A DNA stretch of 30,499 nucleotides from JAVBQJ01 sp031549115. Its GTDB lineage: Bacteria; Verrucomicrobiota; Lentisphaeria; Victivallales; Victivallaceae. The position numbers and the translations under genes were made by a program. Shown here piece by piece: positions 8,798 through 16,177 of this stretch; position 1 is the first letter of the stretch, and the number at the start of each line of letters is the position of its first letter. The stretch lies in contig JAVBQJ010000167.1 in NCBI GenBank assembly GCA_031549115.1, forward strand, positions 1-30,499, written 5' to 3'. Under the pieces are notes generated by a model. That model did not search any database. It was not told where the DNA came from and worked only from the letters and a program-made list of their open reading frames with translations.

Positions 8798-9415
8798 TTA
8801 CTGGTTCAACAATTCGATCACGTTTTTTGGATTGATCGCGTCATCCAGCGCGTCGGCCCGGACCGCCGCCAATGTCGCCGAGGCGGCGTGGCCGTCCGCG
8901 AACAACACATTGGCGGCATTGCCGTGCGGATAGGCCGCCTGCGCCGGATCGGCCAGTTTGGCGTAGGTGTCGATCTGCCCTTCGATGGTGGCATCCATGA
9001 TCGTCAACATCACCGAGGGACGCTTCAGACTCCCGACGTTGGTTTCCATATAATAGGGGTTGCCGGAATAGTTGGTGAAGTTGAAGCTGAAGCCGGTGAT
9101 CGCCACCGGATTGGACGGACACAGCCACAGTTGATTTTTCCCCAGCTGCGTGACATAGCTTTCCAGCTTTCCGGCCTTCCAGCCATTGGCCGGGCCATAC
9201 CACGCGCCCGGTTCGCCGAAGGGCGGCTGGCCGTTGTTGTCGTCGGCATACATGGCGAAAAAGAGGCCAAACTGCTTGACGTTGTTCAGGCATTTGGTTT
9301 TTTGCGCGGCGGCGCGCGCTTTGCTCAGCGCCGGGAGCAGCATGCTGGCAAGGATGGCAATAATGGCGATCACAACAAGAAGCTCAATCAATGTAAAAAA
9401 TTTGCGGCACTTCAT
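8798..9415 (-). CDS. prepilin-type N-terminal cleavage/methylation domain protein
   Basis: A 205-residue pseudopilin-like protein. Residues 7-30 carry the type IV pilin or type II secretion hydrophobic helix FTLIELLVVIAIIAILASML with Glu at +5 of the mature form (E11). The usual Gly at -1 is replaced by Phe (F6), so processing may differ. The globular part ends with an H-x9-DG motif (H164 to D174-G175, HGNAANVLFADG), typical of the large families of such proteins in Planctomycetes and Lentisphaerota. AAGGAGAT lies just upstream, and the stop codon of the LacI gene is embedded in that ribosome site, which ties the two genes into one transcript. Probable role: surface or secretion apparatus subunit serving the hydrolases next to it (inference). 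Confidence 0.92.
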   Translation of the reverse strand: MKCRKFFTLIELLVVIAIIAILASMLLPALSKARAAAQKTKCLNNVKQFGLFFAMYADDNNGQPPFGEPGAWYGPANGWKAGKLESYVTQLGKNQLWLCPSNPVAITGFSFNFTNYSGNPYYMETNVGSLKRPSVMLTIMDATIEGQIDTYAKLADPAQAAYPHGNAANVLFADGHAASATLAAVRADALDDAINPKNVIELLNQ

Positions 9416-9419
9416 TTCT

Positions 9420-10511
9420 TCATCTCCTTTTTAATGATTGCGGTTGATATGACTGCAAGGCGTTTCTTCCCTGGACATGTTCGGCCGGTGAAAGATCCGG
9501 GACGGTGATTTCGGAACGGACGATCAATTCGATTTCGTCGCAGCGGACGACATTCGACACCTCTTTTCCGGCAATCCGGGCCAGCAGCAATGCGACCGCC
9601 TCTTCGCCAAGGCGGCAGAACGGGCGCCGCAGCGCCGATATTCCCGGAGAAATCAATTCCGGCAGTCGTCCGCGCGACCCGATGCGGAAGTCGCCGTAGC
9701 TCAGCAGAGCCGGCCAACCGGGCAGGATCCGACTGACGTCCCAGGTCAGCCAATCGCCGTCGCAGAATATACTGCAGCCGGGCGGCAACGACAACACGAA
9801 AGCACGCAACGCTTCGAACAGCCGCTGGTGGTTGTCCGGAACATCCTCCAGGCTTGGAAAGTAGGTGCGCACCGGAAGTCCGGCGTTGGCCGCGGCCGCA
9901 TGAAATGCTTCGATCAACGGGCGGTTGCAGGTCGCCTCGGGGTTGCTGCTGATAAACGCCAACTGCCGTGTACCCGGCACGGCGATGGTGCGCACGGCCA
10001 ACTCCCCGGCCAGGGCATAATTCTCCACCAGAAGCGTCCAGCCCTCCGGCAGCGGCTCCACCGCACGCTCGAACACCAGCACCGGCAGTTGACGGGTCTG
10101 CAATAGCTTGACGCCGCGCCGCACCTCCTCGGGGTTGCCGTAAGGGAGCCAGATCACGCCGTCGACCTGCAGCGAGATCGCCAATTCCAGTGACCGGTAC
10201 TGATAGTTCACATCCGGTTCGGCGCTGGCCAGAATCACGGTCTGGTAGCCGGCCCGGGCAGACGAGCGCTCCACCGAGTCGGTGAAGTCGATCATATTCC
10301 ACGGCGTGACCAAGGCAATCAATTTGCTGTAACCGCGCTGAAGATTGGCCGCGGAACGGTTCGGCACATATTGGAGCTTCCGGGCGGCGTTCAACACCAA
10401 CCGGCGGGTTTCCGGGCGGAAACGCGGGTCTTCCGGATTCCGGATGACCTGCGATACCAGGGTCGCGGAAACGCCGCAAGCGCTCGCTATGTCCTTTAAT
10501 TTGACGCCCAT
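9420..10511 (-). CDS. LacI-family transcriptional regulator
   Basis: A 363-residue repressor-type regulator. The N-terminal helix-turn-helix spans residues about 5-26 (LKDIASACGVSATLVSQVI), followed by the hinge region (YVPNRSAANLQRG, about 48-60) and a periplasmic-binding-protein-like effector domain for a sugar ligand. It is the first gene of the minus-strand operon with the prepilin-like protein and two hydrolases. A 20-bp perfect palindrome overlaps the -10 of its own promoter, so negative autoregulation of the whole operon is likely. The start at 10511 has a ribosome site (AAGGGAGT) at a slightly long distance. A near full-length open frame in another register is a shadow. The ligand is unknown. 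Confidence 0.95.
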   Translation of the reverse strand: MGVKLKDIASACGVSATLVSQVIRNPEDPRFRPETRRLVLNAARKLQYVPNRSAANLQRGYSKLIALVTPWNMIDFTDSVERSSARAGYQTVILASAEPDVNYQYRSLELAISLQVDGVIWLPYGNPEEVRRGVKLLQTRQLPVLVFERAVEPLPEGWTLLVENYALAGELAVRTIAVPGTRQLAFISSNPEATCNRPLIEAFHAAAANAGLPVRTYFPSLEDVPDNHQRLFEALRAFVLSLPPGCSIFCDGDWLTWDVSRILPGWPALLSYGDFRIGSRGRLPELISPGISALRRPFCRLGEEAVALLLARIAGKEVSNVVRCDEIELIVRSEITVPDLSPAEHVQGRNALQSYQPQSLKRR

Positions 10512-10528
10512 GTTTTACCGTGACTCCC

Positions 10529-10548
10529 TTATTTTAACGTTAAAATAA
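10529..10548. promoter_or_regulatory. LacI-type operator, 20-bp perfect palindrome
   Basis: TTATTTTAACGTTAAAATAA is its own reverse complement over all 20 bases and has the central CpG common in LacI-family operators. It covers the -10 and start region of the promoter for the adjacent LacI gene, a position suited to blocking RNA polymerase. That the neighbouring regulator binds it is an inference. Confidence 0.8.
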
Positions 10549-10570
10549 ACGTTGTAGCGGCATATGTCAA
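10542..10570 (-). promoter_or_regulatory. sigma70 promoter of the LacI/prepilin/hydrolase operon
   Basis: On the minus strand a perfect -35 TTGACA (10565-10570) is separated by 17 nt from TATTTT (10542-10547). Initiation near 10535 gives a leader of about 24 nt. The -10 lies inside the palindromic operator. Confidence 0.8.
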
Positions 10571-10901
10571 ATCGGTTTCGGCAAAAAAGAGGAAAAAATT
10601 CGGATATTTTCCGGTTTTTGGGCGTGGTGTCTTATCTGTGGTGATCTGGGCGGTCCGACGCGACAAATAAAAAATGGTCACGGAGGACGCCGTCCGGCAT
10701 CCGCATCAATAAGCTCGCGCCAACGCGCGCAACACGGGTCACCCTGCCGGGGGGCATGGGGGCGGGGAGTTCCCGCGTTCTGTCATATTCACATATTACC
10801 GTTTTTTTTGCATATTTCGACTCGAAAAACCGGAAATCGGTATTATATTATCGAGATTAAGGTTTTATACATCAATATGCAATGGGAAAGGCGATTGGCT
10901 T
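10571..10901. other. intergenic region upstream of the ileS operon
   Basis: This is the outer part of the gap between the divergent LacI gene and the plus-strand membrane-protein gene. The middle (about 10620-10790) is GC-rich with only short, weak hairpins and no convincing open frame. The last 100 bases are AT-rich with candidate -10 elements (TATTAT at 10841, TATATT at 10844) but no good matching -35. I saw no recognisable T-box or other riboswitch. Confidence 0.5.
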
Positions 10902-11480
10902 ATGTGGGAAATGGCAGCTTCACTGATCAGCGGAATCGCGGAATGGATTTGCTGGTTTGCCAGTGCATTCAAGGTGGTGTTCTGGTCGGGCGCGATGCCC
11001 GGCTTCTGGTTCTATTTGTTGCTGGTGGTGATTTTCGCCGTATGGCTCGGCAGCGGATTTCTGGCCGCGACGCTGGCGGAATTGTGCGGGAAATCGCCCG
11101 GGGAAGCGTTTATGATGGGGGTGCTTGCTCCCTGGATTTATCCATATACCAAAGCCCGGGAGTGGGAAATCCAACCCACGGAAGAGGAGGTTGCCGCCGC
11201 GGAAGCGGCTGCGATTCGCGAGCAGTATGAGGAAGACGAAGACGATGACGAAGATGAGGAGATCGACGGCTATTGCAAGCGTTGGTTTTCCGATATTCCG
11301 GTCGATGACGACGGCGAACGCCCCGGACCGTTCCGGATGACGCTCCTGGATGGAAATGTCCTGGAAATCAGCGTGATCCGCGATTTACGCGACGATCTGA
11401 TGGTGGCGGTGAATGCGCAGACCGGAAAGACCCTTCGGATCAAATACGATAATATTGCAGATTTCGAAAGTTACAGTTGA
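10902..11480 (+). CDS. small membrane protein with acidic tract, function unknown
   Basis: A 192-residue protein I do not recognise. Residues about 5-30 are hydrophobic and aromatic, and about 34-57 form a clear transmembrane segment. A linker rich in Glu and Ala is followed by a strongly acidic run at 107-121 (EEDEDDDEDEE). The C-terminal 50 residues look like a small beta domain (LLDGNVLEISVIRDLRDD, then TGKTLRIKYDNI). The gene ends six bases before the ileS ATG, so the two are probably co-transcribed. The start is supported loosely by GGGAAAGG about ten bases upstream; an ATG three codons later is possible. Confidence 0.8.
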   Translation: MWEMAASLISGIAEWICWFASAFKVVFWSGAMPGFWFYLLLVVIFAVWLGSGFLAATLAELCGKSPGEAFMMGVLAPWIYPYTKAREWEIQPTEEEVAAAEAAAIREQYEEDEDDDEDEEIDGYCKRWFSDIPVDDDGERPGPFRMTLLDGNVLEISVIRDLRDDLMVAVNAQTGKTLRIKYDNIADFESYS

Positions 11481-11486
11481 GAAAAA

Positions 11487-14400
11487 ATGTCGAATTTTAA
11501 AGAGGTCAGTAATCAAGTCGACTTCCCGGCGGTGGAGGAGGAAGTCTTACAATTCTGGCAGGATCACGAGGTCTTTGCCCAATCGTTGAAGCAGCGCGAA
11601 GGCGCTCCGGAATTCGTGTTTTACGACGGCCCTCCGTTTGCGACCGGGTTGCCGCATTACGGTCACTTGCTCGCCGGCACCATCAAGGACGTCATTCCGC
11701 GCTACCAGACCATGCGCGGCAAATACGTCGAGCGCCGTTTCGGCTGGGACTGCCACGGGCTGCCGGTCGAAAACGAAATGGAAAAAGAGCTCAAGCTGAC
11801 CAGTAAAAAGGAGATCGAACAGTACGGCATCGGCAACTTCAACGAAGCCTGCCGTTCGATCGTGCTCCGTTATACCGGCGAATGGGAGACCATCGTCACC
11901 CGGATGGGGCGCTGGGTCGACTTCAGCAACGGCTACCGCACCATGGATTTGAACTTCATGGAATCGATCTGGTGGGTATTCAAAAGCCTGTGGGACCAGG
12001 GCCTGATCTACGAAGGTCAGAAAATCCTGCCGTACTGCCCGCGCTGCGCCACGCCGCTGTCGAACTTCGAGGCCAACCAGGGGTACATGGAGGTCACCGA
12101 CCCGGCGATCACCGTGCGTTTCGCCGTTGCCGGCGAGCCGGATACCTATTTTTTGGCCTGGACCACGACGCCGTGGACGCTGCCGTCGAATCTGGCGCTG
12201 ACCGCGGGACCGGAGATCGAATATGTGAAAATCAAGGACGGCGGCGAGTTCTACATCATGGCCGCCGCCCGGGTCGGTGCGTATTACAAAGAGGCGCCGG
12301 AGATTGTCGCGCGCTTCACCGGCAAAGAGCTCGAAGGCAAGCGCTATTTGCCGTTGTTCCCATATTTTGAAGAACTCGCCGGCGACGGCGCATTCCAGGT
12401 GCTGAACGCCGACTTCGTCAGCACCGGGGACGGCACCGGTATCGTGCATACCGCGCCCGGCTTCGGCGAGGACGACAACGCGGTCTGCAAGCGTTACGGC
12501 CTGCCCGAGGTCTGTCCGGTGGACGAACAGTGCTGCTTCACCGCAGCGGTCCCCGAATACGCCGGGCGCGCGGTCAAATCGTGCGACAACGACATCATCC
12601 AGCGCCTGAAACAGGAGCGCAAGCTGGTGCAGCGCGGCACGGTCAAGCACAACTATCCGCACTGCTGGCGCGACGACGGCCCGCTGATCTACCGGGCGAT
12701 CTCGACCTGGTTCGTCAAGGTCGAAGCGATCAAGGAAAAGATGATCGCGGCCAATCAGAGCATCAACTGGACGCCGGCGTATCTGCGTGACGGCCGCTTC
12801 GGCAAATGGCTGGAAAACGCCCGCGACTGGGCGATCAGCCGCAACCGTTACTGGGGCACGCCGCTGCCGATCTGGCGCAACGCCGAGGGCGAAATGATCT
12901 GCGTCGGCTCGGTGGCCGAGCTGGAGCGGTTGACCGGACAGAAGATCACCGACTTGCACAAGCACTTCGTCGACGAGCTGGAAATTCCGTCGCCGACCGG
13001 CAAATCGCCGTTGAAACGGGTGCCGGAGGTGCTGGACTGCTGGTTCGAGTCCGGTTCGATGCCGTATGCGCAGCAGCATTATCCGTTTGAAAACAAGAAG
13101 CACTTCGAGGAGCACTTCCCGGCCGATTTCATCGCCGAGGGGCTGGATCAGACCCGCGGCTGGTTTTACACGCTGGTGGTACTGGCGGCGGCATTGTTCG
13201 ACCGGCCTCCGTTCAAGAGTGTGGTGGTCAACGGGCTGGTGTTGGCCGAAGACGGCCAGAAGATGTCGAAGCGGAAGAAAAATTACCCCGATCCGATGGC
13301 GGTAGTCCACAGTTGCGGCGCCGACGCGCTGCGGCTGTTCCTGCTCGGTTCGCCGGTGGTGCGCGCCGAAGACCTGAAGTTTTCCGAGGAGGGGGTCAAG
13401 GAGGTCCTGCGCGGGGTATTGATCCCGGTGTGGAACGCCTACAGCTTCTTCGTCACCTACGCCCGGCTGGACGATTATGCGCCCGTCGAAGGCGCTCCGG
13501 CGCCGAAAAATCCGGCCAATCCGCTCGACCGCTGGATCATCAGCTCGGCGATGCAGATGATCGGCGAAGTCCGCGACGAAATGGACCATTACAACCTGCA
13601 GAAGGCGGCGAACCGCTTCGAACGTTTTGTCGGCGACCTGACCAACTGGTACATCCGCCGCAGCCGCCGCCGCTTCTGGAAAAGCCAGAACGACTCCGAC
13701 AAATCCGAAGCCTATGCGACGCTGCATTACGTGCTGCTGGCTTTCGTCAAGACCGCGGCGCCGTTCATTCCGTTCATCACCGAGGCGATCTACCGCAATT
13801 TGCGCACCGCCGGGATGCCGGAATCGGTCCACTGCTGCGACTTCCCGGACGCCTCCCAGGCGGAACGCGATCCGGAGCTGGAAAAACAGATGGAAGCGAC
13901 GATGCTGGCCGTTTCGCTCGGCCGTTATCTGCGGACGTCGCAGAATCTGAAGATCCGCCAGCCGCTGGCGCGGGCGGTGCTGGTCGCCGGCACGCCGGAG
14001 TTGCAGCGTCTGTTGGAAGGTACCGTCGGCATCATCGCCGAGGAGTTGAATGTCAAGGCAATCGAGTTCAGCGCCGACGAAGACGCGCTGGTCAAGCGCT
14101 CGGCCAAGGCCAACTTCAAGGTGCTCGGTCCGAAGCTGGGCAAAGACATGAAGGAGTTGGCGGCATTGGTGGCGCAGTTGAATTCCCAGGAGATCGGCGC
14201 GATCCTGGAAGGGCGCAGCCATGCGGTCAAGTTGTCGAACGGCAATGACTTCGCCATCACCACCGAGGACCTGATGGTGCAGCGCGAGGAAAAGGCCGGA
14301 CTTGCGGTCGCGACCGGCGACGGCGTCACCATCGCGCTGGATACGACATTGACACCGGCATTGATCGAGGAGGGCATTGCCCGCGAACTGGTCAGCAAGC

Positions 14401-14618
14401 TGCAGAATCTGCGCAAGGAGCGCGATTACGATGTTTCCGACCGGATCCGGGTACAGTACGACTGTGCCGATGCGGCCGTCCGGACGGCGTTGGAAAACTT
14501 CGCCGATTACGTCGCCAATGAAGTTCTGGCCGCCGGATTTACCGCGGCCGCCGTCGCCGACGGCGTGGAAATGGAGCTCAACGGCTACAGCGTCCGAATT
14601 GCGATGGAGAAGAACTGA
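11487..14618 (+). CDS. ileS: isoleucyl-tRNA synthetase, type 2 (eukaryote-like)
   Basis: Class I aminoacyl-tRNA synthetase that charges tRNA-Ile in the cytoplasm. The 1043-residue length is normal. The HIGH-type motif is HYGH at residues 57-60 within PPFATGLPHYGH, and the KMSKS-type motif is KMSKR at 592-596 (GQKMSKRKKNYPDP). Between them lies the CP1 editing domain with TTPWTLPSN. The forms PHYGH and KMSKR mark the eukaryote-like type 2 group rather than the usual bacterial type 1. Type 2 enzymes are known for reduced sensitivity to mupirocin, so natural tolerance is a reasonable inference. The gene starts six bases after the membrane-protein gene with only a poor ribosome site. A 1086-codon antisense open frame is a codon-use shadow. 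Confidence 0.97.
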   Translation: MSNFKEVSNQVDFPAVEEEVLQFWQDHEVFAQSLKQREGAPEFVFYDGPPFATGLPHYGHLLAGTIKDVIPRYQTMRGKYVERRFGWDCHGLPVENEMEKELKLTSKKEIEQYGIGNFNEACRSIVLRYTGEWETIVTRMGRWVDFSNGYRTMDLNFMESIWWVFKSLWDQGLIYEGQKILPYCPRCATPLSNFEANQGYMEVTDPAITVRFAVAGEPDTYFLAWTTTPWTLPSNLALTAGPEIEYVKIKDGGEFYIMAAARVGAYYKEAPEIVARFTGKELEGKRYLPLFPYFEELAGDGAFQVLNADFVSTGDGTGIVHTAPGFGEDDNAVCKRYGLPEVCPVDEQCCFTAAVPEYAGRAVKSCDNDIIQRLKQERKLVQRGTVKHNYPHCWRDDGPLIYRAISTWFVKVEAIKEKMIAANQSINWTPAYLRDGRFGKWLENARDWAISRNRYWGTPLPIWRNAEGEMICVGSVAELERLTGQKITDLHKHFVDELEIPSPTGKSPLKRVPEVLDCWFESGSMPYAQQHYPFENKKHFEEHFPADFIAEGLDQTRGWFYTLVVLAAALFDRPPFKSVVVNGLVLAEDGQKMSKRKKNYPDPMAVVHSCGADALRLFLLGSPVVRAEDLKFSEEGVKEVLRGVLIPVWNAYSFFVTYARLDDYAPVEGAPAPKNPANPLDRWIISSAMQMIGEVRDEMDHYNLQKAANRFERFVGDLTNWYIRRSRRRFWKSQNDSDKSEAYATLHYVLLAFVKTAAPFIPFITEAIYRNLRTAGMPESVHCCDFPDASQAERDPELEKQMEATMLAVSLGRYLRTSQNLKIRQPLARAVLVAGTPELQRLLEGTVGIIAEELNVKAIEFSADEDALVKRSAKANFKVLGPKLGKDMKELAALVAQLNSQEIGAILEGRSHAVKLSNGNDFAITTEDLMVQREEKAGLAVATGDGVTIALDTTLTPALIEEGIARELVSKLQNLRKERDYDVSDRIRVQYDCADAAVRTALENFADYVANEVLAAGFTAAAVADGVEMELNGYSVRIAMEKN

Positions 14619-14627
14619 CGGATAAAA

Positions 14628-14655
14628 TTCACTGCACGTCAAGGCGTTAGATAAT
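14628..14655 (+). promoter_or_regulatory. possible promoter for the MFS gene
   Basis: TTCACT (14628-14633) and GATAAT (14650-14655) are separated by 16 nt, just after the ileS stop. If used, the leader to ATG 14782 would be about 120 nt and would contain the hairpin at 14697-14738. The match is moderate only. Confidence 0.35.
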
Positions 14656-14696
14656 TGACGGATCATTGACGGCCGTGAAGCCGAGATACGAAATCG

Positions 14697-14738
14697 ACCG
14701 GGAAATGCGGAGTGTACGGGATACTCCGGTTTCCCGGT
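14697..14738 (+). terminator. long two-part hairpin between ileS and the MFS gene
   Basis: The outer stem ACCGGGAAA (14697-14705) pairs with TTTCCCGGT (14730-14738), and the inner stem GGAGT (14709-14713) pairs with ACTCC (14723-14727). A short T-containing tail follows (TTGTGT), poorer than a standard terminator. It may end ileS transcripts or act as a leader structure for the transporter. Confidence 0.5.
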
Positions 14739-14781
14739 TTGTGTCCTGATACCGATTTGGCATGAAATCATAAGGAATTTT

Positions 14782-16056
14782 ATGGAGAGCAGCGTGGCGC
14801 GGCGCAACCAGATTCTGTTGGTGGGCGCGATTACCGGGATCTATTTTCTGTCGATGTTCCAGCGGGCGGCGGTACCGGGGCCGATTTTCAGTCTGCTGCA
14901 GCAGCACTATGCATTGACCGCGGCGGAGGTGACGCTGTTGGGATCGGTTTATTTGCTCGTTTACGGTGCGATGCAACCGGTGGCCGGCATCTGGGCCGAC
15001 CGCTGGGGCGGCGGCTTCCTGGTGGTGCTCGGCGGCGCGGCACTGGTGCTGGGGGAGCTGATTTTCACCTTTGCCGCCAATATGGAAATGCTGTACTTCG
15101 GGCGGCTTCTGACCGCGTTCGGCGACGGCGTGGTCTATCTGTCGGTGCTCAAGGAGGTGGACCGGACTTTCACCGGGAAAAGTTTCGCGCCGGTCTTCAG
15201 TATCGCCTGTCTGATCGGCGCGGCGGGGGGCATTGTCGCCACGCTGCCGTTCCGTTCGCTGGTTGCCGGTGTGGGGATGCGCTGGGGTTTTGCGCTGATT
15301 ACGCTGATTTCGCTGGTATTGTACGCGTTTTTCCTGCTGCAGGCGCGGCGGTGCGGCTGCCTGCGGCCGCAGGCGGCGGCGGTCAAACATGACGCGCCGT
15401 TGCGGGCGGTATTCCGGGTATTGGGCAACCGGAAAAACTATCCGGTCATCTTCGCCGTCAGCCTGGCGTTTTCGATCTGTTTCGCGTTGCAGGTGGTGAT
15501 CGGGGTCAAATTTCTGCAGGACCGGATGGGGATGTCGGCGGTGGACGGCTCCGGTTTTATTTTCATGATGCTGCTGGTCTATCTGGCCTGGATGCTGGTG
15601 GCGGCGCCGATCAGCACCCGCTTCGGGTCCCGGCGCAAGACCTTCCTGATCGGGGGGACCACCTGTGCGTTGATCGGTTCGGCGATTCTGTTGTGCGGCG
15701 CGTCGGGGGCGTTGCCGGGCTGGCTGATCTTGCTGGCGTTCTGCCTGGCGGGGCTTCAGGCCGGGAACGGCGCGGTCAGTGCTTCGCAGTTGCGGGAGTT
15801 GAATGCGCCGGAGCTGGTGGCGACCGCGGTCGGGATTTTGAATGCGGCGGCATATTTACTGATTGCGTTGTGGGCGTGGATTATCGGGTTGATCCTGGAC
15901 GCGTTTGCGGATCAGGTGGTATTGGTGGACGGCGACCAGCGTTATCCGGCGGGGGCTTACGTGGCGATTTTCCTGTTGTTCGTGGTGATTGCGGCAGCTT
16001 CGCTGTTCTGCGCCCTGATGAGCAAAGAAACCAACGGCGTCCGCCAAGTCCAATAA
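14782..16056 (+). CDS. major facilitator superfamily transporter
   Basis: A 424-residue inner-membrane protein with about 12 hydrophobic segments and the two-half layout of MFS carriers. The loop after helix 2 reads GIWADRWGGG, matching the MFS motif A position, and a similar loop RFGSRRKT opens the second half near residue 285. AAGGAATTTT sits directly before the ATG. It stands between ileS and a convergent cytosolic glycosidase operon. Import of an oligosaccharide or monosaccharide released by the neighbouring enzymes is a reasonable guess, but nothing in the sequence fixes the substrate. Confidence 0.92.
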   Translation: MESSVARRNQILLVGAITGIYFLSMFQRAAVPGPIFSLLQQHYALTAAEVTLLGSVYLLVYGAMQPVAGIWADRWGGGFLVVLGGAALVLGELIFTFAANMEMLYFGRLLTAFGDGVVYLSVLKEVDRTFTGKSFAPVFSIACLIGAAGGIVATLPFRSLVAGVGMRWGFALITLISLVLYAFFLLQARRCGCLRPQAAAVKHDAPLRAVFRVLGNRKNYPVIFAVSLAFSICFALQVVIGVKFLQDRMGMSAVDGSGFIFMMLLVYLAWMLVAAPISTRFGSRRKTFLIGGTTCALIGSAILLCGASGALPGWLILLAFCLAGLQAGNGAVSASQLRELNAPELVATAVGILNAAAYLLIALWAWIIGLILDAFADQVVLVDGDQRYPAGAYVAIFLLFVVIAAASLFCALMSKETNGVRQVQ

Positions 16057-16103
16057 AGTGGCACGTGCCACTGCCTGTGGGGCGTCCCTCGTTGGGGACG
16101 CCC
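16057..16103. other. two palindromic hairpins between convergent genes
   Basis: AGTGGCACGTGCCACT (16057-16072) is a perfect 16-bp palindrome starting at the base after the MFS stop. GGGCGTCCC (16080-16088) pairs with GGGACGCCC (16095-16103) around a 6-nt loop. There is no T run, so these are not standard intrinsic terminators, but they could stop or stabilise the ends of the two converging transcripts. The rest of the 121-bp gap shows nothing recognisable. Confidence 0.6.
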
Positions 16104-16177
16104 GGAGAGAACATGGCTTGTCCTCTGTAAACTTGGCAAAGGAAGAAGCGGACACCAGCGGCGAACAATCTACCTTC

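Noticed and set aside
9412..10479. A 355-codon frame overlapping the LacI gene on the same strand.
   Set aside because: It is a +1 shadow; the other register has the complete LacI helix-turn-helix and effector domain.
10571..10901. A T-box or other riboswitch upstream of the ileS operon.
   Set aside because: I found no T-box-like conserved bulge or a terminator/antiterminator pair; only weak GC hairpins and an AT-rich promoter-like end are visible.
11547..14807. An open frame of 1086 codons antisense to ileS.
   Set aside because: It mirrors the ileS reading frame in high-GC DNA, is Arg/Gln/Asp-rich with no recognisable domain, and has no ribosome site. The same holds for the long antisense frames over pgk (223-1383), the hydrolases (3389-5479, 6408-8933, 19089-21830) and both GH123-like genes.
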